A stretch of 64,000 nt of DNA. Origin: Candidatus Binatia bacterium (GTDB lineage Bacteria > Desulfobacterota > Binatia > UBA1149 > CAITLU01). The notes under the pieces were generated by a model. The model searched no databases. It was not told the origin of the DNA and was given only the letters and a program-made list of their open reading frames with translations. The position numbers and the translations under genes are program-made. Numbering within the stretch: the stretch's first letter is position 1; each line of letters opens with the position of its first letter. The DNA is taken from assembly GCA_036493895.1 (NCBI GenBank), contig DASXOZ010000022.1, positions 1 through 64,000 of the forward strand. Direction: 5' to 3'. This document shows positions 50,976-59,006 of this stretch, in pieces.

Positions 50976-52997
50976 ATGAGGAGTCTGACGAAAGTTGTGA
51001 CGGTCGCCGGCGTGCGACACCGCCTGGCGGCGACGGCAGCAGTCGCGACGGGAGTCGCGCTCGTGGTTGCCGCGTGCACAGGAGGAGAGAGCCGCCGCGA
51101 CGCCGGGCCGCCGCCGCAGCGGCGCATCGTCGTGCTCGGTTTCGACGGAGTGGATCCGAACTTCGTCGAGCAGTGGAAGGACAAGCTGCCGAACATGTCC
51201 GAGATGATGAATACGGGCACGTTCAAGCACCTGGCCACGACCACTCCGCCGTCGTCGTGCACCGCGTGGGCCACCTTCACGACCGGAATGAATCCCGGCG
51301 GTCACGGCATCTTCGATTTCATCCTGCGCGATCCGAAGACGTACCTTCCCGACCGCACGGGCTCCGTCAGCCACAAGGCGGAGTACCGGTTCGGCCTGTT
51401 CGAAACCAAGCCCGAGACGTTCACGTCGACGATGACCGGAGAGTCGTTCTGGGCCACGGCCGACCGCGCCGGCAAGCGCAGCGTCGTGCTGAGAGTGCCG
51501 TGCATTTATCCGCTCGAGCAGGAACAGCACAGCTACGCGCAGGGCGGACTCGGCCTGCCTGACGTGCGCGGCAGCGAAGGCACGTTCCACTACTGGTCGA
51601 GCGACCTCAGCCCTCGCGACGCTGCCAATCCCGAGCTCGGCGGCCGCGTCGTCTCGCTTGCGCAAGGCGATTCGGTCGACACCGACATCGAAGGCCCGGT
51701 CAATCCGCTTTCCGACAAGGGCGACCGCGTAACGGTTCCACTGCACCTGTCGCGCGCCGGCAAGGATGCGGTGGCGGTGGAGCTGGCGGGCCGCAAGGAA
51801 ACGCTGGAGACGGGACACTGGAGCGACTGGTTCCGCATCCCGTTCAAGATCACGGCGTTGTCGACGATTTCGGGGATGGCGCGCTTTCGCGTGCTCGAAG
51901 TGCAGCCGAATCTTCGCCTGTACATGTCGCCGATCAACTACGACCCGGAGGATCCGGCGATCGCCGTCACCGAGCCCGAGGGCTACTCGAAGGAGCTCGT
52001 CAAGGCAGTCGGCGACTACAAGACCGTCGGGTGGAACCACGAGACCTGGGGCCTGAACGAAGAACGCATCGACGAGGAAGCGTTCATGCAGGACATCTGG
52101 GACACGTTCCGCGAGAGCGAGGCCATCACGCTGCACGAGCTCGAGAATCGCAGCACCGAGCTGCTGGTCTCGGTGTTCGTCGAGACCGACCGCACCTCGC
52201 ACATGATGTACCGCCTGATCGACCCCGAGCACCCTCGCTACGACGCCGCTCTGGCCGCGCGCTTCGGCGACTCGATCCTGAAAACCTACCAGAGGGCCGA
52301 CGAGATCATCGGCAAGGTGCGCGCCAAGCTCGGCCCGCAGGACATCCTGTTCGTATTGTCGGATCACGGTTTCCACAGCTGGAGGCGCGGCTTCAACGTC
52401 AACACCTGGCTCGTCCAGGAAGGCTTCATGGCGCTGAAAGGAGGCGCGAAGTCGACGACGAAGAAGTTCCTGCAGGACGTCGACTGGTCGAAGACCAAAG
52501 CGTACGCCCTCGGCGTCGGCGGCATCTACGTCAACGTGGCCGGCCGCGAAGGAAAGGGCATCGTCAAGCCTGGCGCCGAATACGACCAGGTCATCAAGGA
52601 CATCCAGGATCGAATGACGAAGGTCGTTGATCCGAAGACCGGAAAGCCGGCGGTCAACGTCGTCTATTCGGGAAAGGATACGTGGAAGGGCAGTCGCGTC
52701 GGCGAGGGCCAGGACATGCAGATCGGGATGGCGCCGGGATACCGGGTGTCGTCGGCGACGCCGCTCGGCGGCGCTCCGGAAGGACTGTTCGAGGACAACA
52801 TGAAGAAGTGGAGCGGCGACCACGCCACGTCGGAGACTGACCAGACCGAAGGCGTGCTGATGAGCAACGTCAAGATCAGCGACGAGCATCCGGCCATCGG
52901 CGACCTTGCGCCGACGATCCTGACGCTCCTCGGGGTGCCGGTGCCGCCGCAGTACGACGGCCACGCGCTGAACCTGGCCGCGCCGGCGGGGAAGTGA
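50976..52997 (+). CDS. Alkaline-phosphatase-superfamily lipoprotein (type I phosphodiesterase-like)
   Basis: The protein has 673 residues from the ATG at 50976, which has GAGGAGG seven bases before it; a start at 50955 is less likely. The lipoprotein signal ends in VVAAC (Cys34). The catalytic domain shows metal-binding VVLGFDGVDPNF, nucleophile region TTPPSSCTAWATFTTG with Ser94 as the likely nucleophile, FGLFETKP, VFVETDRTSHMMYRL and the C-terminal metal site LSDHGFHSW. It is of the AP/phosphodiesterase/nucleotide-pyrophosphatase group and acts in the periplasm or outer membrane on a phosphodiester; the substrate is unknown. It is the only one of the five such enzymes here without the LGY tail. 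Confidence 0.8.
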   Translation: MRSLTKVVTVAGVRHRLAATAAVATGVALVVAACTGGESRRDAGPPPQRRIVVLGFDGVDPNFVEQWKDKLPNMSEMMNTGTFKHLATTTPPSSCTAWATFTTGMNPGGHGIFDFILRDPKTYLPDRTGSVSHKAEYRFGLFETKPETFTSTMTGESFWATADRAGKRSVVLRVPCIYPLEQEQHSYAQGGLGLPDVRGSEGTFHYWSSDLSPRDAANPELGGRVVSLAQGDSVDTDIEGPVNPLSDKGDRVTVPLHLSRAGKDAVAVELAGRKETLETGHWSDWFRIPFKITALSTISGMARFRVLEVQPNLRLYMSPINYDPEDPAIAVTEPEGYSKELVKAVGDYKTVGWNHETWGLNEERIDEEAFMQDIWDTFRESEAITLHELENRSTELLVSVFVETDRTSHMMYRLIDPEHPRYDAALAARFGDSILKTYQRADEIIGKVRAKLGPQDILFVLSDHGFHSWRRGFNVNTWLVQEGFMALKGGAKSTTKKFLQDVDWSKTKAYALGVGGIYVNVAGREGKGIVKPGAEYDQVIKDIQDRMTKVVDPKTGKPAVNVVYSGKDTWKGSRVGEGQDMQIGMAPGYRVSSATPLGGAPEGLFEDNMKKWSGDHATSETDQTEGVLMSNVKISDEHPAIGDLAPTILTLLGVPVPPQYDGHALNLAAPAGK

Positions 52998-53001
52998 AGC
53001 G

Positions 53002-54870
53002 ATGCGCTGGGTAGCAAAGATCGTCGCTTCGGCTCTCGGCGGTTTCGTCGGCGCGGCGCTGGTAGGTCTCATCGAGGCCGCCGTGATCGCAACGACCGAA
53101 GGCGGCGACGAGTTCGGCGTGTTCCGCTTCGGTGTGCTCTCGTACGGAGTGATCGGCTCTGCGGTCGGCGGCGGGCTGGGCTTGGGCTTCTGCATCGTGC
53201 CGGCACTGGCCCGCGATGCGCGCGCCGCGGCGGCGACGGGGGCCGGCGTGGTGGCCGCGCTGCTCGGCCTGGCCGTTGCGCGTTTCCGAATCGTCCGCGA
53301 CGTGTTTGCCGAAAGCCTGCCGGTCGCCTCGTCCAAAGGGCTTCTCGTGCACGCGGGGCTTCTCGTTGCTGCCGTCGTCGTGCTGTGGCTGCTGCGACGA
53401 ATCGTGCTCGCACTGTCCAAGCCCGGCGGCACCGGTATCTTTGCGACCGTCGCGCTCGCGGCAGTGCTGGTCGGTGCCGGATCCGCGGCCACGGCGGGGC
53501 TCGACATGCTCCACAAGGCGCCCGTGGCGCCGACCCAGCCCGGTACGGCGACAGGACCGAGCGTCATCCTGATCATCGCCGACACGCTGAGGGCCGATCA
53601 CCTCGGCACCTACGGATCGACGACGACGAAGACGCCGGGCATCGACCGGCTGGCCAAGGACAGCGTCGTCTTCGAGAACGCCTTCTCGAACTCGACGTGG
53701 ACGCGGCCGTCGATCTCGACGATCCTCACTTCACTGTACCCGTCCTCGCACAAGGTCATGCTGAAGACCGACTCTCTGCCCGACGGCGTCACGACGCTGG
53801 CGGAAGTGATGAAAGGTGCCGGCTACCGCACCGTCGGGTACGTGACGAACATCAACGTCGCGCCGGCGTTCAACTTCGAGCAGGGCTTCCAGGAATACTA
53901 CTACCTGTCGCCGGACTTCTTCTTCGGCGCCACCGACTCGGGCTCCAAGCTGGCGTTCTACAGCGGGATGCGCCTCATCCGTGAGCGCTTCATCTCGAAG
54001 GCAAAGTACGTCCAGAACTATTACCAGGACGCGCAGACCGTCAACGGCGCGGCGCTCCCGTGGCTCGACCACAACGCCGACGGGCCGTTCTTCGCGCTGA
54101 TCCACTACATGGATCCCCACGACCCGTACTTCGAGCTCCCGTACGACGGCATTGCCGTTGCGCGCGTCGACACGCCGGACCCCGATCCTTCGCAGCGCGA
54201 CCGCCTCGAGAAGCTCTACTCGGGAGAAGTCGAATACCTCGACCGTTTCATCGCGAACCTCGTGGACGCGCTGCAGGCATCGAAGCACTACGACGACACC
54301 GTGATCGCGCTCGTGGCCGACCACGGCGAGGAGTTCTACGAGCACAAGGGCTGGTGGCACGGCACGACGCTGTACGATGAGCTGTCGCACGTGCCGGTGA
54401 TCATGAAGCTGCCGAAGAGCGCCAAGGCCGGCACGAGGGTGAAACCCTGGGCCGAGCTTCTCGATATCGCGCCGACCCTTGTCGGAGCAGCCGGCGTCAC
54501 TGCGCCCGATGCGTGGCAGGGGCGCGACCTGTTCTCCGACAAGCCCGCGCCGGCGGCCCTCTTCCAGGAAGAGGACCACGAGGGCAACGTCCTGCACTCG
54601 ATCCGCAAGGACAAGTGGAAGCTCATCACGGCCAACGAAGGCAATCCCCGCGGACTGGCACCGGTGGAGCTCTACGACATGCAGGCCGATCCCCACGAGA
54701 TGAAGAACGTCGCGGCGGCCAATGCCGAGGTGGTCGACGGTTTGCGCGCAGACCTGGAAACGCTGAAGGCGAACGCCGGCTCCAAGGCGGTAACTGGTGC
54801 GGGAGGTGCAGGTGTGGATGCTGCCACGCAGGAGAAGCTGCGCTCGCTCGGGTACGCGAGCGGCAAGTAG
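53002..54870 (+). CDS. Membrane-anchored sulfatase-fold enzyme with Thr at the nucleophile position
   Basis: The protein has 622 residues. Four or five membrane helices fill the first 170 residues. The AP-superfamily domain is about 185-580: IIADTLRADHLGTYG, SNSTWTRPSISTILTSLYP with Thr234 where sulfatases have Cys/Ser (so no formylglycine), IHYMDPHDPYFE, VADHGEEFYEHKGWWHG. It ends QEKLRSLGYASGK. Membrane topology differs from the 18645/59003 pair, without their FFPxxxYD loop, so it is a more distant relative. It is 4 bases after the lipoprotein phosphodiesterase gene. I infer a periplasmic phosphotransferase or phosphohydrolase acting on the glycan of this locus. Confidence 0.8.
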   Translation: MRWVAKIVASALGGFVGAALVGLIEAAVIATTEGGDEFGVFRFGVLSYGVIGSAVGGGLGLGFCIVPALARDARAAAATGAGVVAALLGLAVARFRIVRDVFAESLPVASSKGLLVHAGLLVAAVVVLWLLRRIVLALSKPGGTGIFATVALAAVLVGAGSAATAGLDMLHKAPVAPTQPGTATGPSVILIIADTLRADHLGTYGSTTTKTPGIDRLAKDSVVFENAFSNSTWTRPSISTILTSLYPSSHKVMLKTDSLPDGVTTLAEVMKGAGYRTVGYVTNINVAPAFNFEQGFQEYYYLSPDFFFGATDSGSKLAFYSGMRLIRERFISKAKYVQNYYQDAQTVNGAALPWLDHNADGPFFALIHYMDPHDPYFELPYDGIAVARVDTPDPDPSQRDRLEKLYSGEVEYLDRFIANLVDALQASKHYDDTVIALVADHGEEFYEHKGWWHGTTLYDELSHVPVIMKLPKSAKAGTRVKPWAELLDIAPTLVGAAGVTAPDAWQGRDLFSDKPAPAALFQEEDHEGNVLHSIRKDKWKLITANEGNPRGLAPVELYDMQADPHEMKNVAAANAEVVDGLRADLETLKANAGSKAVTGAGGAGVDAATQEKLRSLGYASGK

Positions 54871-54956
54871 CGCAACGGCCATGCGCGGGCGCCGCCTCGT
54901 CGGCGCGCGCATTGGCCCGACGAAGTCGGACGAGAAACTCGAAAAGGAGCGCGCAC

Positions 54957-56621
54957 ATGCTGCTGGTCGTCGGCTGGGACGGCGCAGGATGGAACCTGGT
55001 TCGTCGCTTCGTCGGCGAAGGCCGAATGCCGACGACGGCCCGGCTCCTGGCCGGCGGCGCCTGCACGTGGAACGTCCGCTCGACCACGCCGCCGGTGACG
55101 TTTCCCGCGTGGACGAGCTTCCTTACCGGCGCGAATCCCGACCACCACGGCATCACCGATTTCACGATTCCACGCCCGGGCGCTTACGCGGTGCGTTTCG
55201 TCAACGCGACGCACCGGCGGCTGCCGACCTTCGTGGCGTCGATGGCCGACGCGGGCCTGCGCATCGGGATGTACGGAATGCCGGCGACGTTCCCGCCCGA
55301 AGCGCGCGGCGTGTTCGAGATCTGCGGCTTCGATACTCCGCTCGGATCGTCCGCATCCGTGCGCGCGACGCATCCGGAGTCGTTCGGCCGGGAAATTCGC
55401 GAGCGCCACGGCCGGCTCGGCATCGAGGGAATCCCGCAGGGCCGGATCGATGCGACGTGGCATCGGCGTGCGGCGCTCCGGCTCGTGGACGACGTGCGCC
55501 TGCGTTCGCGCATCGCCGAAGAGCTGATGCGTGAGCACGCGCTCGACGTCTTCGTCGTGCACTTCATGGAGCCGGACACGGTTGCCCACCATTTCTGGCA
55601 ATTCGACGACGAGGCGTCGCCGCGTCATCGCGAAGGACCCCGCGGCGTCATTGCCGACGTCTACGCCGCCCTTGACGAAGGCCTTGCCCGGTTGCTCGCT
55701 GCTGCCGGTAACGACGCCGACGTGCTGCTTCTTTCGGACCATGGCAGTGCCGGCGGCTCCGATCGGGTGCTGCTGTGGAACCGCTGGCTCGCCGACCACG
55801 GATACCTGCGGTTCACGGGTTCCGGCGCCGCCGCGCAGGGCCTCAAACGGCGCGCCTTGGCGTCGATCCCTTCGTCATGGCAGGCGCGGGCATTCGCGGC
55901 TGCCGGGGGCCTGGCCGACCGCGTGGAATCGGGCTCGCGCTTTGCCGGCATCGACTGGGACCACACGTCCGTGTACAGCGACGAAGTCGCGTACTTTCCG
56001 TCGCTGCGAATCAACCTGCAGGGACGCGAGCCGCGCGGCATCGTTTCGCCGGCCGTACGCGAGGAGCTGCTCGCGCGGCTCACGCAAGATCTGCTCGAGA
56101 TGAAAGATCCGTTCGACGACGGCTGCGTCGTGCTCTCGGCGGCGCGCCGCGAAGCCCTGTTCGACGGCCCTTTTGCCGCGCGTCTTCCCGATCTCGTGCT
56201 CGAGCTGAGGAAACCCGGCGGCTACGCTTATGCTGCCGCATCGAGCCGCGCCGGGCGCGAGAAGACGTGGATCCGCCGCCTCGGCGACGACGAGCAGGTC
56301 GGCGCGAAAGGCTCGGCGCCTGGCGGCGTGCACGACCAGTACGGCATTGCGCTGCTTGCCGGACCTCACGCGCGGCCGCACGGCGTCGCCGCTTGCGACG
56401 ACGGTGACACCTGCGGGCTCGCAGATCTCGGAGTCACGGCGCTCGCGCTCGCCGGCCTCCCGGCCACCGCATCGATGCAGGGCCGCTGCCTCGTGGAGCT
56501 GCCGGCTCGCGGCATCGCAGCTTCGGTTGCGACACCGCGCACCGAGCCCGAGAGCGACTACGCAGCGGATGAAGAACGCGAAGTCGAAAGCCGCCTGAGG
56601 GCGCTCGGATACCTGCCGTGA
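54957..56621 (+). CDS. Alkaline-phosphatase-superfamily phosphodiesterase-like protein
   Basis: The protein has 554 residues from an ATG preceded by AAAGGAG. There is no obvious signal peptide: it begins directly with the first strand, LLVVGWDGAGWNLVRRF, which carries the metal Asp. The nucleophile region is TTPPVTFPAWTSFLTGANP with Thr48. Next come FVVHFMEPDTVAHHFW and LLLSDHGSAGGSDRVL. It ends EVESRLRALGYLP, like the other sulfatase-fold proteins of the window. Without a signal it may act in the cytosol, perhaps on a nucleotide-linked or lipid-linked intermediate, or an N-terminal signal has been missed. It is coupled by a GTGA overlap to the next transferase. Confidence 0.8.
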   Translation: MLLVVGWDGAGWNLVRRFVGEGRMPTTARLLAGGACTWNVRSTTPPVTFPAWTSFLTGANPDHHGITDFTIPRPGAYAVRFVNATHRRLPTFVASMADAGLRIGMYGMPATFPPEARGVFEICGFDTPLGSSASVRATHPESFGREIRERHGRLGIEGIPQGRIDATWHRRAALRLVDDVRLRSRIAEELMREHALDVFVVHFMEPDTVAHHFWQFDDEASPRHREGPRGVIADVYAALDEGLARLLAAAGNDADVLLLSDHGSAGGSDRVLLWNRWLADHGYLRFTGSGAAAQGLKRRALASIPSSWQARAFAAAGGLADRVESGSRFAGIDWDHTSVYSDEVAYFPSLRINLQGREPRGIVSPAVREELLARLTQDLLEMKDPFDDGCVVLSAARREALFDGPFAARLPDLVLELRKPGGYAYAAASSRAGREKTWIRRLGDDEQVGAKGSAPGGVHDQYGIALLAGPHARPHGVAACDDGDTCGLADLGVTALALAGLPATASMQGRCLVELPARGIAASVATPRTEPESDYAADEEREVESRLRALGYLP

Positions 56622-57928
56622 CGGTCGCGTCCGCTGCTGCGGCCCGCCGCACTCCTTCGCGCAGCCTGCGCAGAATCGCGCTGGTCGCGGCCTGTCCGTT
56701 TCCGTCTCCGCAAGGCTCCCAGGTGTTCGTCGGACAGATGGCGCGTCACCTGGCGACGGCCGGACACGAAGTTCACCTGCTGACGTACGGGCAGGGAAGC
56801 GGCCTGGCGCCCGACGGCGTCGTTCATCACCGCATCGCGCGTCTTCCCGGCGACGATTCGTCGCGCTCCGGTCCGAACCTGGCCAAGCCGTTCCTCGACG
56901 TCCTTCTCGCGCAGCGACTGGCGCGCATCGTGCGCGAGCGCCGCATCGACGTCGTCCACGCGCACAACTACGAAGCCGCCGTCGCCGCGCTCGCCGCGAG
57001 AATGATCTCGGGCGCGCCGGTCGTCTACCACAGCCACAACCTGATGGGCGACGAGCTGGAGACGTATTTCGCCGGCGGCGTACTTCGTCGTTTCGCCGCC
57101 GGGATCGGTCGAATGCTCGACGCGCAAGTGCCGCCGCGCGCCGATCGCACCATCGCGCTTTGCGACTGGAGCGCCCGCGCGCTGGTCGCGGCGGGATGCC
57201 AAGCCGAAAAAATCACCGTCATCGCTCCGGCAGTCGAGGACGACGGGGCCTTGCCCGACGGCGCCACCGCTCGCCGGGCGCTCGGGATCGGCGACGGGGA
57301 TTTCGTCGTCGGGTATGTCGGGAACCTCGATACGTACCAGAACCTGGAGCTGCTCGTGGCAGCCATGTCCCGGCTCATCGGCAACGCAGCGGCCCGCGGC
57401 GCCGGCGGCCGGCCGCGCCTGCTCGTCGTGACGCATGGCGGCGGCGCGCCGCTGCGTCCTCTGCTGGCCGCAGCAGGCCTCGAGGCAGGTCTCGAGGCAG
57501 GTCTCAAGGCAGGTCTCAAGGAGGGACAAGCAGCCATCGTCGTCGAGGACGCCGACTTCGAGCAGGTCCGCCGCGCGATGGCAGCAAGTGACGTGCTGGC
57601 GCTACCGCGGCGGCTCGGTTCCGGCTATCCTGTCAAGCTCCTGAATTACATGAGCGCGGCCAAGGCGGTCGTCTCGGCGGGCTGCGGATCCAAGGTGCTC
57701 ACGGACGGGGTCGATGCCGTCGTCGTCGAAGACGACGATGCGCAGGCTTTCGCGGCGGCGCTCGTAGCGCTTCGGGAAGACCCGCGACGGCGAAAGGCGC
57801 TTGGAGAAGCGGCGCGGCGGCGCTTTCTCGCAGGAATGACGTGGCAGGCCGTGCTGCCGCGGATCGAGGCGGTGTACGACGGCTTGCGGGAGGCCGGCGG
57901 CCGCAGCGGCGAAACGGAATCGCAGTGA
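56618..57928 (+). CDS. GT4-family glycosyltransferase with a tandem-repeat insert
   Basis: The protein has 436 residues from a GTG overlapping the previous stop. GT-B fold: RRIALVAACPFPSPQGSQVFV near the start, HAHNYEAAVAALAARM, a donor half with FVVGYVGNLDTYQNLELLV and a variant donor motif RLGSGYPVKLLNYMSAAKAVV. Residues 286-301 are four AGLE/AGLK units encoded by 12-bp tandem repeats, inserted between two strands of the donor domain. It is translationally coupled to the phosphodiesterase-like gene. It transfers an unknown sugar to the lipid-linked glycan. Confidence 0.8.
   Translation: MTVASAAAARRTPSRSLRRIALVAACPFPSPQGSQVFVGQMARHLATAGHEVHLLTYGQGSGLAPDGVVHHRIARLPGDDSSRSGPNLAKPFLDVLLAQRLARIVRERRIDVVHAHNYEAAVAALAARMISGAPVVYHSHNLMGDELETYFAGGVLRRFAAGIGRMLDAQVPPRADRTIALCDWSARALVAAGCQAEKITVIAPAVEDDGALPDGATARRALGIGDGDFVVGYVGNLDTYQNLELLVAAMSRLIGNAAARGAGGRPRLLVVTHGGGAPLRPLLAAAGLEAGLEAGLKAGLKEGQAAIVVEDADFEQVRRAMAASDVLALPRRLGSGYPVKLLNYMSAAKAVVSAGCGSKVLTDGVDAVVVEDDDAQAFAAALVALREDPRRRKALGEAARRRFLAGMTWQAVLPRIEAVYDGLREAGGRSGETESQ
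57473..57520. repeat. Four in-frame 12-bp tandem units inside a glycosyltransferase gene
   Basis: Units GCAGGCCTCGAG, GCAGGTCTCGAG, GCAGGTCTCAAG and GCAGGTCTCAAG follow one another, coding AGLE, AGLE, AGLK, AGLK. A further degenerate unit (GAGGGACAAG) follows. Copy-number change by slippage would keep the frame and only lengthen a helix in the protein. Confidence 0.85.
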
Positions 57929-58031
57929 GAATCGTGAGAAGGACCAGATCGATGGGGAAGCGGTGGCGGTGCGGATCCGGGCGCGGCGTTGCGGCACGCC
58001 GCTGCTCTTGCGGCGCGCGGGGAGTCGTTTC

Positions 58032-59006
58032 GTGACGGCCGACGAGCAGGCGCCGACGCTGTCGGTCGTCATCCCGATCTTCAACGAGGAAGAAACTCTC
58101 GAGAAGCTCTACGAGAGGCTGTCGGCCGCGCTTGCGGCCACCGGCGAGAGCTTCGAAGTCGTCTTCGTCAACGACGGCAGCCGCGACGCCTCGGAAAGGA
58201 TTCTTCGCGAATTCCACGCGCGCGATCCCCGCTTCAAGTCGATCCACTTCTCGCGCAACTTCGGTCACCAGACCGCGATCACCTGCGGGCTCGACCATGC
58301 GCACGGGCAGGCCGTGGTCGCGATGGACGGCGACCTTCAGGATCCGCCCGAAGTGCTTCCCGATCTCCTCCGGCTCTGGCGCCAGGGTTACGAAGTGGTC
58401 TACGCGGTGCGCCAGAAGCGCAAGGAAGGCGTTCTCAAGCGCACCGCGTACAAGGCGTTCTACTGGCTGCTGCGCCGCGTGTCCTATCTCGACATTCCGC
58501 TGGACTCGGGCGACTTCTCGCTGATCGACCGGCGCGTGATCGACATCCTGCGCTCGATGCCCGAGCGCAACCGTTTCGTGCGGGGTCTGCGCACCTGGGC
58601 GGGATTCCGCCAGATCGGCTACGAGTATGCTCGCGAAGCGCGTTTTGCGGGGCAGTCCAAGTACAGCCTGGCGCAGCTGATGAAGCTCGCGTTCGACGGC
58701 CTCGTCTCTTACTCGTACGTACCGCTTCGCCTCGTCAGTAATGTCGGATTTCTCGTGTCGATGACGGCGCTCGCGTACATGGCCTACCTGCTGATCGCAC
58801 GCCTGTTCGGCGGCACGCCGATCCAGGGCTGGACCTCCACGGTCGTGATCCTGCTGTTCCTCGGCGGCATCCAGCTTCTGTCTCTCGGTGTGATCGGCGA
58901 ATACGTCGGACGCATCTTCGAGGAGGTCAAAAGGCGGCCGCACTACGTCGTACGCGAGAAAGTGGGCCTCGCGAGCGGCTCGGAACGCGCGGAGGCGCTG
59001 CGTTGA
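58032..59006 (+). CDS. GT2 polyprenyl-phosphate glycosyltransferase (GtrB/DPM1-like)
   Basis: The protein has 324 residues from the GTG at 58032, which has GGGGAG nine bases upstream; an in-frame GTG at 57963 is possible. The catalytic domain has SVVIPIFNEEETLEKLYERL, VFVNDGSRDAS, HFSRNFGHQTAITCGL and the DGDLQDPPE metal and acid motif, then the acceptor-side LDSGDFSLIDRRV and RNRFVRGLR. Two membrane helices near 235-300 complete the GtrB layout. It makes polyprenyl-phosphate sugar from a nucleotide sugar, and that product is the donor used by GT39-like enzymes such as the one two genes later. This gene therefore probably feeds the 60997 enzyme, and perhaps the 20669 one. Confidence 0.9.
   Translation: MTADEQAPTLSVVIPIFNEEETLEKLYERLSAALAATGESFEVVFVNDGSRDASERILREFHARDPRFKSIHFSRNFGHQTAITCGLDHAHGQAVVAMDGDLQDPPEVLPDLLRLWRQGYEVVYAVRQKRKEGVLKRTAYKAFYWLLRRVSYLDIPLDSGDFSLIDRRVIDILRSMPERNRFVRGLRTWAGFRQIGYEYAREARFAGQSKYSLAQLMKLAFDGLVSYSYVPLRLVSNVGFLVSMTALAYMAYLLIARLFGGTPIQGWTSTVVILLFLGGIQLLSLGVIGEYVGRIFEEVKRRPHYVVREKVGLASGSERAEALR

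Noticed and set aside
53002..54870. Annotation of the AP-superfamily enzymes as arylsulfatases
   Set aside because: The nucleophile position is Thr, not Cys or Ser followed by xPxR, and no formylglycine-generating enzyme gene is seen.
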